Shown in pieces: positions 26,804 to 36,534 of a stretch of 64,000 bases of DNA (its first letter is position 1; every line of letters starts with the position of its first letter). A program made the position numbers and the translations under genes. The DNA comes from Flavobacteriaceae bacterium PS02334 (lineage in GTDB: Bacteria; Bacteroidota; Bacteroidia; Flavobacteriales; Flavobacteriaceae): the NCBI GenBank assembly GCA_029959295.1, contig JASCOH010000009.1, positions 62,001 to 126,000 on the forward strand. The letters run 5' to 3'. The notes under the pieces were generated by a model. The model had not been told where the DNA came from, did no database searches, and was given only the letters and a program-made list of their open reading frames with translations.

Positions 26804-27210
26804 GTTTAAAGGATTTATTGATTCAGCCATCCTTCCAGCGCCGTCTGTCGAATTCGGTTTCAGGCAATTTATTCTAGCGGCAGGCTGTCACAGATAGGCA
26901 GAAAAAAAAGGACTGACTGCCTCAAGGAACTGCCTATGATAGCAAGATGCCTATATCTTTGCCACGCTTGCGGAATGCCCAAGGGAAATAAAGGCGAAGG
27001 TTTATGTGCACCTTCTCTGGCTCCTCTAATCATAAAAAAGAGCCTCTAGGCACTGCAGGTCAAAAACAGGCAGGCAGGCTGGGGACGCAAAGTATTGCCC
27101 CCTGCTGCGGTCTATTGTGAATAAAATCAAGATCGAAGCGGCCATTTCCGAACTTAAAAGCTTTGGAAGAGCCTACCTGGCAGCTCGCCGCGGCAAGGCG
27201 GTTTCGAAAT
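26804..27210. other. Decayed sequence
   Basis: A plus-strand stretch near 27120-27200 has protein-like composition (IEAAISELKSFGRAYLAARR) but no start codon, extent or family. Nothing else is supported. Confidence 0.3.
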
Positions 27211-27537
27211 CTATAATAGTTTCAGATCTGGATGCGCATCCTGCATATCTTTGATAATCGCAATACTGCCAGTCCTGTCTGCAGGTATGAAGAAGCAAGA
27301 ATAGATGATATGTTCAAGATCATATAACGATCTGACAAATTCGGAGATATCCTTGTGGTATGAGATGGTCAGCAGATGGTAATTCATCGGCAGGGAGACG
27401 TAGGAAGTGATGCATACCGTATCCCTGCCATACAAATCGAACAGCCGTGAATACCTTACTTCCCAGCATTCGTATTTCATAGCCCGCCCGTTGATTACGG
27501 CATTCTTAGGTGCATGGTTCAGGAGCTTATTTGACAT
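27211..27537 (-). CDS. Hypothetical protein, unrecognised
   Basis: A 108-aa open frame, possibly starting at the internal Met near 27480 (MKYECWEVRYSRLFDLYGRD). The composition is protein-like with a regular alternation of aromatic and charged residues (YHLLTISYHKDISEFVRSLY, DLEHIIYSC). There is no signal peptide, membrane helix or known motif. It lies alone among decayed sequence, so it may be a surviving small gene or a fragment of a larger one. Confidence 0.4.
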   Translation of the reverse strand: MSNKLLNHAPKNAVINGRAMKYECWEVRYSRLFDLYGRDTVCITSYVSLPMNYHLLTISYHKDISEFVRSLYDLEHIIYSCFFIPADRTGSIAIIKDMQDAHPDLKLL

Positions 27538-28232
27538 CGGCTATTTACTGCTACAGAAGTGTAAAATTAAAAAAATATTTCTATACTGCAAATCCAGACA
27601 GGCATTTGGATGCACCTCAGTCCAGGCAGAAAGCACGTCCGTGCATCCCCATCGTGCAACGGACTTTCATGTTCCCAAACAGACGCCCATACTATCTTCT
27701 AACTTGCCCTGACAGACCTCGCCTGCTTCGCTGAAGTTTATTAAACGCTGTGGCCGCCCATAAATTAATTTATACAGCGCGTACTGCAATTGGCAGACTT
27801 AAGCTAAAAAAAATAAAAAAGCCCTAAATCCAGTTGGGAATTGATTAAAAAAATTAACATTAAAGAAAGATGGCCCCAACCAGCAATCATTGGCAGAAGC
27901 AAGCCTTAAAGATTTTGCCCATGCAGCCCAAGTTGCTACTCCCTACGCACAAACATCCATTGCACGATGGAGGCAGGAAGTCCAGTACTGGCGCATTCAG
28001 CGAACTTAGGATCAGGCAAAATCGTTCTTGCTGCCTAATGCTAAACCCTGGACTGTATTATCTTAAGCTGCAACCAGCCTTTGCGGCCATCTGGCTGGGC
28101 ACGCCTTGGGGCTGCATGGGGAAAAAACTTATACCTTTTTTAAGTCGGACTGTTCCATATGTGGCCACTCCCGGGGAAAATGGCGTCATATCACATAGAA
28201 ATATTTCAAATGAATTGGATGTGTTCCATTTA
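27538..28232. other. Decayed sequence with a protein-like fragment
   Basis: Near 27845-28010 one plus-strand frame reads GPNQQSLAEASLKDFAHAAQ then SIARWRQEVQYWRIQRT and stops. It has protein-like composition but no start or known family. The overlapping 142-aa plus frame (27870-28298) has poor composition and I do not support it. Confidence 0.3.
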
Positions 28233-28709
28233 TTAATCAACAGTAAATTCTGCATAAACATTAAAAGTCTTTTTGGTATGATGATAATCCGACTTTAGAT
28301 AATATTTCGCAATCCTGTATTTGCCTGACTTGTAATGTATTTTGTCTTTATACAGCTTTTTTCCGAAACGCTCGGTATCGTAAGGCTTTAATCGCCATCC
28401 AATATCGATAAAAGCGATATCCTTAGGCGATACCTCTTTCCATTCGTCCGCTTGCAATTTTTCGATATGGTAATGTAGTCCTGTTGTAATCGTATCGGCA
28501 GTGTTATTGGTCATTATTACCATGATGCTGTCAGGCAATGCAGATAGCTTGAAGGTTTCAGGCTGGACAGATAGCTTTACTGTCTTACTTACAGTGTCAG
28601 CTGCCGCTGCACTGTTATCAATACTATGCGTTGCCTCCGCATTGCTTTTTGTTTGATTGCAGCTCAGCAGGAAAATTGCCGGTATGGTGAGTACTAATAT
28701 CTTTTTCAT
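28233..28709 (-). CDS. Lipoprotein with bacterial Ig-like domain
   Basis: A 158-aa protein with a lipobox (MKKILVLTIPAIFLLSC, modified Cys at 17). A Ser/Ala/Thr-rich linker follows, then one beta-sandwich (KLSALPDSIMVIMTNNTADT; TTGLHYHIEKLQADEWKEVS; YKSGKYRIAKYYLKSDYH). The pattern of an Asn-rich early strand, an Leu-Glu-Lys segment and a final GKYRI strand matches the immunoglobulin-like Big_14 group, which is found as small lipoproteins. It is located in the inner or outer membrane. Nothing nearby hints at a partner. Confidence 0.8.
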   Translation of the reverse strand: MKKILVLTIPAIFLLSCNQTKSNAEATHSIDNSAAAADTVSKTVKLSVQPETFKLSALPDSIMVIMTNNTADTITTGLHYHIEKLQADEWKEVSPKDIAFIDIGWRLKPYDTERFGKKLYKDKIHYKSGKYRIAKYYLKSDYHHTKKTFNVYAEFTVD

Positions 28710-28948
28710 GTTAATGCCTCTTATATTGTCGCTCTTCTAAAATCGGGTATTTACTTTCTACAAAGTCCTGGGTGGAATATTTAAAGTACCGTCAGTAGGA
28801 ATACCCATGCGAACTTCCTTGGCCGAATATATTTCCTGAAGCAATCAGGAAGCCAGCGTATTAATAGTTTCATATTGGTATTTCAATTCATTTCGCACGC
28901 AAAGGAAATGATTTCCAAACAGATAAACAATATTAAAGCAATCTGCGG
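28710..28948. other. Intergenic, promoter region of the lipoprotein gene
   Basis: No coding character. It lies upstream of the lipoprotein start at 28709 and between it and the surface-protein relic. Confidence 0.35.
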
Positions 28949-29525
28949 CTAAAAGAGATGCTTGATCCCGGCAGGCCTCTGATTCCTTGAAATTTTAGAA
29001 GATTGTACGGGTTTGCCATAGCAGTGGGGCTGGCAGGTCGCGAGTGAGCCGCCTGATATTGAAAGCCGACGGAAGGGATTTGCCGGTACCATAGCTTGAT
29101 TTCCATCAAGATATACAACCCATGCCGCAGTGGCTGCATTCCATCCAAAATACATGTCAGCCAGCGTACCCGGAGAAAAAGAATGAAGCGCAAGTCCTTC
29201 TACAGCATAGGGCCGGTAGCTATAATCATACCTGCAAATCGGCTGCGCATTTCTTTTCATGTTGAAATTAGCCCCTATATTTACCGCATCATGATCATTC
29301 TGCACCAAGCTTGCGCTATCTTCCAGCGTGATGCTACCGCTGTTTACAAGAAGCGCACCTCTGGGGGCTGCCGTATGACCGCTTGGTCTCTTGACTGCGT
29401 AGTTGTTATTGACAACCAGGCTGCAGTCCGTCATGCCTGTATTGCCAGAAGTACCGGAAGAATTGCACTTGTAGTACGGTCTGGATTTCCATTGGATACT
29501 GCTGCAATTCTATCAGCAGGCAGAA
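28949..29525 (-). pseudogene. T9SS-type surface protein fragment
   Basis: The frame from 29434 reads CSLVVNNNYAVKRPSGHTAA, ALLVNSGSITLEDSASLVQN, NFNMKRNAQPICRYDYSYR, VEGLALHSFSPGTLADMYFG and NAATAAWVVYLDGNQAMVPA. This is the middle section of a common Flavobacterium surface-protein type (compare the large protein at 16382-20020, which has similar phrases). Upstream, a shifted frame gives AAVSNGNPDRTTSAI. The signal peptide and the C-terminal sorting domain are both missing, and the 3' end drifts out of frame near 29000. Confidence 0.65.
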
Positions 29526-29893
29526 TATCCTATCTTATGGATATCTTGCAGAGCGTTATTGCGGCAACGGGATCGAAATCCTTCCGTTCGGAATCGGTTC
29601 CGCGCCCATGGTCGTTACAGTGCGCCTTTGTTAACTATTAAGCTCCCCACCTTCATCCTGTTATGCAGAATAACTTAGGCAAGATAAGTTCGGCAGATGC
29701 ATTTTCCAAACAGCAGCATTGCAAAAGTGTTTTAATTTTAGTATATTGTAGGCTCCGACTGGAGGATCTATTTGCTATTTTGGCTTATCCATCCAGCAGA
29801 CTTTCTTTATTTGAAAGGAAAGAGATGTCAAATTTTAGGAAAGCTTTTGCCATCGATCTCCTGCCGCAATTACAGCAACGAAACAGATGAATT
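29526..29893. other. Intergenic upstream of the multi-PAS kinase
   Basis: A 75-aa plus-strand frame (29663-29890) ends 3 bases before the kinase start but has no family character. I see no clear promoter. Confidence 0.3.
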
Positions 29894-32800
29894 ATGAAAA
29901 GTAAGGGAAAAAGAGACCTGCTGCAGAGTACACGTCAGGACAGCATGAATCCAGAAGCCTTCCGGATGCTCATAGAACACGCAACCGAAGGATCGCTGCT
30001 GCTGACCGGCAAAGGCATTGTAGCCTACGCTTCGCCGGCTGCCTGTCGCCTCCTGGGGCATCCATGCGGGGAGCTGGAAGGGATTGATATCCTGGAACTC
30101 TGCCATCCTGAAGAGCTGGAAATGCTCCTGCCCCATCTTTCCGAGGTGCTCCAGAAGCCCGGCCTTCGAATCGAAGCGCCGCCCTGCCGCATCCGGCACA
30201 AAGACGGCACCTTCCGCTGGATCGAATCTACAGCTACAAATATGCTCGGCGCTCCCAAAGCGGGGGGCATCGTATGCAATTTTAGGGATGTGACTACAAT
30301 CCGTGCGGTACATGACGAACTGGTCTACGCAAACCGGCTTTACGATTTCCTCAGGCAGATCAACCACGCTATCGTCCACACAAAGGAAGAAAGCACTCTC
30401 TTTAGCGAGGCGTGCCGAATCGCGGTAGAGCATGGAGGATTCCGATATGCGTGGATCGGGATACCTGACCGTGGCACCAGAAAGGTCCGCATGGCTGCCA
30501 GCGCTGGAAGCACGGCGCGCGATACCCTTTTTTTTTCTGATTACACCTACGATTGCAAGGGTCCCATTTCCCACGTCCTGGACGGCATGGATTATTTCGC
30601 GGTAGACCACATACAGTCCCGGAAGAATCTGGAATTCATAGCCTATGCAAATGAACGCGGCTTCCAGTCGGCTATCGTCCTGCCCCTTAGAAAATCAGCA
30701 GGTGTTTTTGCCGTACTGAACCTCTATGCGGCGGAAAAAAGCTTCTTTAATTCCGCAGAGATCGCCCTGCTCTCGGAGGCCAGCACAGATTTGTCCTTTG
30801 CCATGGATGCGCTGGAGCGTGACCAGGAACGGGCAAAGGCGGTGCGGGATCTGCAGCGAAAGGAACTGAGGCTCAGCCAGGCGCAGGAGATGGCGAACGT
30901 GGGCAGCTGGGACCGCGATCTTGCCACAGGCGCCTCCTACTGGTCCGAACAGGCCCTGCGCATCTGCGGATTTGATCCCGGAAAGGGCTCGCCCACTTAC
31001 GACGAGTGGATTTCCTGCATCCACCCCCAGGACAGGAACTGGGTTACCGAAGCTGTAAAAAAGGCAGAGAAGGAAAGCCTCAACTCCTCTTTATACCACC
31101 GTATCTTGACGCCTAGCGGCACTATACGCTATGTGCATACACAGTCCCTTTTCGAATTTGACGAAAACGGCACCCCCACGGGCCTTGCCGGCATCGTACA
31201 TGATATTACAGACATGCGCACCCAGGAACAGGCACTCCTGGCCTCAGAAGATGCATTCCGGGAAAGCGAATTCCGCTATCGGCAGATCGTAGAAAATGCC
31301 CATGAGGGCATATGGCTGCTCGACAAGGGGAACAGGACAGTCTTCGCCAACGGAAAGATGTGCCAGATACTGGAGTGCCCGCCCGAAATGATGCAGGGGA
31401 CGGAATTGCATTCCTTTATTCCGCAGGACGGTACCGATTTGGATGCCGCCGCAAATGCATACAATGCGGTCGTACGGTTTAAGACAATGACGGGCAGGCT
31501 GATCTGGGCAAATGTCGCTTTCGGCCCGCTCGTTGAAACGGGCAGGCTTGCGCTCGTATCTGACATTACAGAAAAAAAGCAGCTGGAGGAACTGCTCGAC
31601 AACGCTACTGCCATGGCAAGGATAGGAGGCTATGAACTGGACGTCGAGACCGCTGCGATGTCTTGGTCGCCCATGACGCGCGACATCCATGAGGTGGACG
31701 ATTCCTTCACCCCTACCTTGCAAGATGCGATGGCATTCTACAAGGAAGGCGCCAGCAGGGACGCCCTGGCCGAAGCCGGGTACAAGGCCCTCAAAGAGGG
31801 AATCCCCTGGGATCTGGAACTGGAGATAGTGACCGCACGCGGCAACACGCGCTGGGTAAGGGTAATAGGCCGGCCGGAACACCATAAGGGGCGATGTACA
31901 AAAATCCATGGCAGCTTCCAGGATATCGACTCGCGGAAACAGGCCGAACTGGAAGTGCTCAACATCGCCGAGGAGAAAAACCGCATCCTTGAAAGCATCG
32001 GCAATGCCTTCTTCGCCGTAGATGCCCTATGGAACATCACTTATTGGAACAGGGAGGCCGAGCGCCTGCTGAAAAGGGGGCGCAACGAGGCCATCGGCAG
32101 GAACCTTTGGGAACTATATCCAGAAACGGTAGGTACAGATTATTTCAATTTTTACCACAAGGCCGTCAGGGACAACGCCGTGCAGCAATTTGAGGCCCTT
32201 TACGAGCCGATGCAAATTTGGACTGAGGTAAGCGCCTATCCATCCCCGTCGGGTCTCTCCGTATATTTCAAGGACATTACGGAAAGAAAGCGCGCAGAAG
32301 CCGAGCGCGCAGTCATGACAGCCGATATTATCAGGCGCAACCAGGATCTGGAGCAGTTCTCCTATATTGTCTCGCACAACCTGCGGGGGCCGGTAGCCAA
32401 TATAATGGGCATCGCCAGCGAGCTGGAAAGCGGCAGCAATACTGCGCAATTGGAAAAGCTTCTCAAGGAAGGGCTCTCCGTCTCAGCCAGGCGCCTCGAC
32501 GAGGTCATCATTGACCTGAACGGCATCCTGCAGCTTCGGAAAAATATCGGTGCAAGCCGGGAGCCCGTATGTCTGCAGCAGCTTGTCGACGCGATAACGG
32601 ACAGCATCATGGATATTGTCCGCTTAGAAAATGCAACAATCAGCACCGATTTCAGTGCGGTCAGCGAATTGTTCAGCGTGAAAAGCTATCTCTACAGCAT
32701 CTTCTACAACCTGATAACCAACAGCATAAAATACAGGCAGGCCGAGCTGGATCCTGTAATCGAGATCAGATCAGAAAGGCACCTCGACAAAGTGACCCTT

Positions 32801-33007
32801 ACCTTCCAGGATAACGGCCTCGGGATAGATCTCGATACAAAACGCGACCAGGTTTTCAGGCTCTACAAGCGTTTCCACGCCCATGTCGAGGGCCGGGGCG
32901 TCGGGCTCTATATGGTTAGGGCCCAGGCAGAGATGCTTGGAGGCAGCATCGGTATTGCTAGCGAAGTAGGACGCGGGACGACCATCACCCTCGAACTTCA
33001 CCTCTGA
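29894..33007 (+). CDS. Multi-PAS/GAF sensor histidine kinase (cytoplasmic, orphan)
   Basis: A 1037-aa protein with no signal peptide or membrane helix. In order: PAS (about 20-130; FRMLIEHATEGSLLLTGKGI, then DGTFRWIESTATN), GAF (about 150-300), PAS_3-type (about 330-440; GSWDRDLATGASYWSEQALR), PAS (about 455-560), PAS_3 (about 565-680) and PAS (about 690-800; ILESIGNAFFAVDALWNITY). Then a HisKA with H box FSYIVSHNLRGPVANIMG, and HATPase (NLITNSIKYR; DNGLGIDL; GRGVGLYMVRAQ). The SHNLRGPV H box is typical of Bacteroidota PAS kinases. No regulator is adjacent. The gene is visibly G+C-rich compared with the right half of the window. Confidence 0.93.
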   Translation: MKSKGKRDLLQSTRQDSMNPEAFRMLIEHATEGSLLLTGKGIVAYASPAACRLLGHPCGELEGIDILELCHPEELEMLLPHLSEVLQKPGLRIEAPPCRIRHKDGTFRWIESTATNMLGAPKAGGIVCNFRDVTTIRAVHDELVYANRLYDFLRQINHAIVHTKEESTLFSEACRIAVEHGGFRYAWIGIPDRGTRKVRMAASAGSTARDTLFFSDYTYDCKGPISHVLDGMDYFAVDHIQSRKNLEFIAYANERGFQSAIVLPLRKSAGVFAVLNLYAAEKSFFNSAEIALLSEASTDLSFAMDALERDQERAKAVRDLQRKELRLSQAQEMANVGSWDRDLATGASYWSEQALRICGFDPGKGSPTYDEWISCIHPQDRNWVTEAVKKAEKESLNSSLYHRILTPSGTIRYVHTQSLFEFDENGTPTGLAGIVHDITDMRTQEQALLASEDAFRESEFRYRQIVENAHEGIWLLDKGNRTVFANGKMCQILECPPEMMQGTELHSFIPQDGTDLDAAANAYNAVVRFKTMTGRLIWANVAFGPLVETGRLALVSDITEKKQLEELLDNATAMARIGGYELDVETAAMSWSPMTRDIHEVDDSFTPTLQDAMAFYKEGASRDALAEAGYKALKEGIPWDLELEIVTARGNTRWVRVIGRPEHHKGRCTKIHGSFQDIDSRKQAELEVLNIAEEKNRILESIGNAFFAVDALWNITYWNREAERLLKRGRNEAIGRNLWELYPETVGTDYFNFYHKAVRDNAVQQFEALYEPMQIWTEVSAYPSPSGLSVYFKDITERKRAEAERAVMTADIIRRNQDLEQFSYIVSHNLRGPVANIMGIASELESGSNTAQLEKLLKEGLSVSARRLDEVIIDLNGILQLRKNIGASREPVCLQQLVDAITDSIMDIVRLENATISTDFSAVSELFSVKSYLYSIFYNLITNSIKYRQAELDPVIEIRSERHLDKVTLTFQDNGLGIDLDTKRDQVFRLYKRFHAHVEGRGVGLYMVRAQAEMLGGSIGIASEVGRGTTITLELHL

Positions 33008-33490
33008 CTCAGGAATTCTTGCTCCTATCCGGGTACTTCCGCAGGAACAGCCAGAGCATCCGGCATTTTCATTACCGCCGCCACTTCCTTACTTATTGCG
33101 AAGCCGACCATCCGCAGAATTTTATACGTTACAATTGACAAGTCAAGTGCATAGGAGCCGATACAGCAACTCGATTTCACTGACCCGCCTTTGAAATTTC
33201 TGTGCTTCCAGTTTTGCCGAATTCACTATATCAGCAGTTATAAAAGCTTGCTGGTCTTTTCATATTCGAAATAGACTTTCTGGCCTTCAGGAAATAAACA
33301 TGGCACTGCCAGTGCGAAAAAGGGAAAGGGCGATATCTAGGTAATAAATTAGAGTAAAGCCTTACATACTAAATAGGGAATCGGGCTAAAAGCGTTCAAC
33401 TACTTTAAGATTAATTTGTTACGATGTTGCAACTAGCTCTTCTATCCTTTATGTCAAGGCCTTATAGCCACAGCTGATTACCCGATCCCA
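33008..33490. other. Intergenic, nothing assignable
   Basis: No open frame with coding character and no repeat or RNA that I can support. It separates the multi-PAS kinase from the convergent antiporter gene. Confidence 0.35.
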
Positions 33491-34672
33491 TTAGGAGGAA
33501 TTAAGCTTAGGCTTACGTAATTTATAAATGAAATTCTGGATGGCGGCAATCCATATATTTGTCATTACCATCGTCAGGGCAATTACAGCCAAAGTGATCT
33601 GGTGGGTATAGCTTCCGACCAGCCCCAGGTCTAGAGCCAGTGTCATCAGAACAAAACTGAACTCCCCTATCTGGGAAAGCAGCGCACCGGCATAGACACT
33701 GTCGCGCCAGCTTTGTCCCATAGCCCTGAAGACAACGGCGTTGACAAGGCTGTTGATCACAAGCACCGACAAGGCCACGAAAAGGATCGTACCACTATTT
33801 TCCCTTATAAAATCCAAGTGCATCTGCAGCCCAATGGACATGAAAAAGAAAGCCAGAAAAAAAACCCGGAAAGGCTCCAGCGACCTGCCGAGCCAGCGGG
33901 TAGACTTGTCCAGTCCTATTACGATTCCGGCCGCGAAAGCACCCAGGGCAGCGGAGAGCCCAAACCAATGGGTTACCCAGGCCATCCCGAAACATAACGA
34001 AAAGCCAATGAACAGCTGCAGGTCATGGTCGTCAAGAAGGTCTTTTTTGAACGGGATTTTAAAGAGCTTTTTCATAAAGGCTGTCCTAAGGAAGGCCACA
34101 ATAAGCACAGCACCGATGGTAACCTTTACCAGTTCGGCAGGCTCCACCGCACCGCGTGCCAGAAAGTTAAGCGTGAGCATCATGGGCACGATAAGGATAT
34201 CCTGTATCAGCAGTACCCCAGAGGTAATAAGCCCCACGGGGGAATTGATCTCCCCGTTGCGCGAGAGGTACTGGAATATGATTGCCGAACTGCTCAGGCT
34301 GATGATGAACCCCGTAAGCAAGATGGTGGTAGGCGACCACACCAGATAATACCCTATGCCCCACATGAGCCCGACGCTCAGCAGCACCTGGACAAGGGCT
34401 GCCAGTACGGGCTTCTGGAAGTTCTTGGCCAAGTTGGGCAAGTTGATCTCCGCCCCTATAAAAAACATCAGCAGGATGATGCCCAGCTCCCCCAGCTGCC
34501 CGATGGATTCACCCTTGCCAATTATTCCAAGAACTTCAGGTCCCAAGAGGACGCCTGCCAGCATATAGGCGATAAAATAGGGCTGCTTCAGCCTCCTGAG
34601 CAGCAGGATAAGCAGCAGTATTACAAAGGAAAGTACAACGATGCCGATAAATATTCTTGAAGTCATAAGCAC
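33491..34672 (-). CDS. Cation:proton antiporter, CPA2 (KefB-like) membrane domain
   Basis: A 393-aa protein with about 12 transmembrane helices (FIGIVVLSFVILLLILLLRR; FIAYMLAGVLLGPEVLGIIG; LGIILLMFFIGAEI; and so on) and the family sequences GLELGIILLMFFIGAEINLP-like near 60 and LSAALGAFAAGIVIG near 240. It exchanges K+ or Na+ for protons across the inner membrane. There is no TrkA-N or RCK domain at the C-terminus, so it is the transport domain only. Upstream on the same strand is Hsp20, but a terminator lies between them, so the two are probably separate units. Confidence 0.92.
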   Translation of the reverse strand: MLMTSRIFIGIVVLSFVILLLILLLRRLKQPYFIAYMLAGVLLGPEVLGIIGKGESIGQLGELGIILLMFFIGAEINLPNLAKNFQKPVLAALVQVLLSVGLMWGIGYYLVWSPTTILLTGFIISLSSSAIIFQYLSRNGEINSPVGLITSGVLLIQDILIVPMMLTLNFLARGAVEPAELVKVTIGAVLIVAFLRTAFMKKLFKIPFKKDLLDDHDLQLFIGFSLCFGMAWVTHWFGLSAALGAFAAGIVIGLDKSTRWLGRSLEPFRVFFLAFFFMSIGLQMHLDFIRENSGTILFVALSVLVINSLVNAVVFRAMGQSWRDSVYAGALLSQIGEFSFVLMTLALDLGLVGSYTHQITLAVIALTMVMTNIWIAAIQNFIYKLRKPKLNSS

Positions 34673-34686
34673 AGGTTACGGTTAAT

Positions 34687-34718
34687 AAAAAAAGCTGCCC
34701 CGCAGGGTGCGGGACAGC
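34687..34718 (-). terminator. Terminator of the hsp20 gene
   Basis: GCTGCCCCGCA (34694-34704) pairs with TGCGGGACAGC (34708-34718), with one mismatch. On the minus strand a T-run follows (A-run at 34687-34693). Confidence 0.85.
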
Positions 34719-34767
34719 CTTTCACTAATTGAAAGCGGAAAAAAAAACAACCGGATTAAATTTTGCC

Positions 34768-35214
34768 TTAGGCGATCTCGATCATTCTCGGTGCCTTCCT
34801 TTTGGCTTCTTCCCTTTTTGGAATGGTAATCTGAAGCAGCCCGTTTTCATAATTGGCATTGATATTGTCCTCGTCCACTACCTGCTTAGGGAGCTCAAAG
34901 GTGCGCTTGAACGACTGGTAGCTGAATTCGCGGCGCGTGTAGCTGTCCTGCTTGTCCTCGGTGCCGTTCTGCCTTGCCGAAGAAATGGTCAGAAGTGTGC
35001 CGTCGAGGATGATATTAAAATCCTGCTTTTCCATGCCCGGAGCGGCTACCTCTACCTTAAAGGATTCGTCCGTTTCCCTGATATTTACCGACGGGATGGT
35101 GGTACTGGTTGATGAATAATTAGTGTTTCCCAAGTTAAAAAGCTCGCGGGTGAACAGATCATCAAATCCCGGAAACGCTGGGAGCATCGCTCCATTTCTT
35201 TTCATTAGTGACAT
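34768..35214 (-). CDS. hsp20: Hsp20/alpha-crystallin small heat-shock protein
   Basis: A 148-aa protein. The N-terminal arm (MKRNGAMLPAFPGFDDLFTR) is followed by the alpha-crystallin beta-sandwich (about 40-140): VNIRETDESFKVEVAAPGME, then LLTISSAR, FSYQSFKRTFELP and ENGLLQITIPK, and the C-terminal tail ends KAPRMIEIA. It is a cytoplasmic ATP-independent holdase that forms oligomers and prevents aggregation under stress. A strong terminator follows. A sigma-54-like element lies about 80 bases upstream. Confidence 0.95.
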   Translation of the reverse strand: MSLMKRNGAMLPAFPGFDDLFTRELFNLGNTNYSSTSTTIPSVNIRETDESFKVEVAAPGMEKQDFNIILDGTLLTISSARQNGTEDKQDSYTRREFSYQSFKRTFELPKQVVDEDNINANYENGLLQITIPKREEAKRKAPRMIEIA

Positions 35215-35285
35215 AATACGTACTTTTTAATAGTTATACAATAATTTTAAAAACCGAGCGACTATTTAGCCGCTGCAAACACTAC

Positions 35286-35303
35286 GCAACAAACAGAATG
35301 CCA
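35286..35303 (-). promoter_or_regulatory. Sigma-54-like element upstream of hsp20
   Basis: On the minus strand TGGCAT (35303-35298) is followed by TTTG (35293-35290) and TTGC (35289-35286). TGGCAT-N5-TTG has the GG to G spacing of a -24/-12 promoter, but the final C is T at the canonical place. It is a near match only. The -12 end lies about 72 bases upstream of the start codon. Confidence 0.3.
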
Positions 35304-36112
35304 AAGCAGGAAAATGACATTTTTTCAGAATAAGGGTGAAAAGTTGGCACTTCTGGAATGAATTTTTGACAGCACTACAATCTAAAATAGTAAAATTTCC
35401 AGCGATATGTAAAGAACCGGGCTAGGGCTTTTCTATACTTACAACTATGTTAGTGGACTTAATAAGATACAGGGGATCTGTAGGCATCGTACTTAATACC
35501 ACCCCTGCCCGACGGGAGGTTGCCCGGCAGATGCCGGAGTTGAAAAATGTGGTGCCCGTACCGGAAGCCTTTGTCGATGGATAGGCTCCTACCGGCCCCA
35601 TTCTGGTGGAGCTCCGATATTAACAGTAACTGATACTTGAGCCTGTGCAGAACTTACGGTAATAAATAACATTTAATTATTAAATTTAGAACACTGGAAG
35701 GTTCTGAAAATCGGCTTGCTTTGAATTGCCATATTATTGTCACATTAAAAACTTATCTAAATGAATATATGTTTTACCTGCTTATTTTATCATCGCTTAA
35801 ACCATTTAAGGCTGCGCAAAAAATAACATATTAAATTCTAAATGATATTGTTAGAAAATGGCTTTCTCAAATAATAGAAAATTAAAGCTGACAAAGTTTA
35901 AAGTTTACCTTAGCAATGCAATAAAGCTTCGCAGGACACCCTTTAGTTTATCCGTACGGCGTAATGACATGAATAGAGAAGTAAGCAAGACCACTAATTG
36001 CTGCTGAAAGATGTAAGACGGAGAAATAATAAGCCAAGCCATTCCATTTGGGGACATCTTTTATTTGATAAATATCTTATGCGTACTTTGTCAGATTTAA
36101 AATAACATTCCC
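35304..36112. other. Mostly non-coding; small plus-strand ORF at 35447-35584
   Basis: A 45-aa open frame from ATG 35447 to TAG 35584 (MLVDLIRYRGSVGIVLNTTP, then ARREVARQMPEL) has protein-like composition but no known family, and may be a gene fragment. The rest is AT-rich and non-coding. Base composition drops clearly in G+C from about 35.7 kb onward. Confidence 0.3.
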
Positions 36113-36442
36113 ATGAAGCAATTTACTTTTGACCAAATCCCTGCAATGATGAACAAGCTTCATAAAAAACTAGAGCACTTGGAAAAACTTATTGAGCAAA
36201 TCTCTCCTACAGCAGAAAATAGGGACGAACTTCTAAATGTGGAAGAAGCTTCAAAACTTTTAAATCTGTCGGTATCCACAATCTATACCAAAGTATGTAA
36301 GAGAGAAATTCCCGTAAATAAGAAAGGGAAACGCATCTATTTTTGGAAGAATGAGCTATTGGAGTGGATTAAATCTGGTCGGGTCAAAACCTATACAGAA
36401 ATCGAACACGATATTGAAAAAAGTCGAAAACCTAGTATTTAA
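36113..36442 (+). CDS. Helix-turn-helix protein, excisionase/HTH_17 type
   Basis: A 109-aa protein. After a helical lead (residues 1-35, LHKKLEHLEKLIEQI) comes the motif LLNVEEASKLLNLSVSTIYT then KREIPVNKKGKRIYFWKNEL, the winged helix of MerR/excisionase-type DNA-binding proteins. This type is common as the regulatory or excision gene of Bacteroidota mobile elements and as toxin-antitoxin or plasmid regulators. No integrase, relaxase or partner gene lies nearby, so its element may be gone. Confidence 0.85.
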   Translation: MKQFTFDQIPAMMNKLHKKLEHLEKLIEQISPTAENRDELLNVEEASKLLNLSVSTIYTKVCKREIPVNKKGKRIYFWKNELLEWIKSGRVKTYTEIEHDIEKSRKPSI

Positions 36443-36503
36443 TTTAGATCTTCGACCTTATTTTTCGATTAATTGAATTCATAACTATATAACTTCGGCA
36501 TAG

Positions 36504-36534
36504 TTTGTTAGATAAGCAAAATTTACTATTTTTG
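36504..36534 (+). promoter_or_regulatory. Bacteroidota-type promoter TTTG-N19-TATTTTTG
   Basis: TTTG at 36504-36507 and TATTTTTG at 36527-36534 are separated by exactly 19 bases, matching the known -33/-7 consensus (TTTG and TAnnTTTG). It points into the region holding the (CAA)n tract and an AraC relic, not into an intact gene. Confidence 0.6.

Noticed and set aside
27870-28298. 142-aa plus-strand ORF
   Set aside because: Mixed composition with no motif. It overlaps the end of the lipoprotein gene on the other strand, and a shifted frame is more protein-like.
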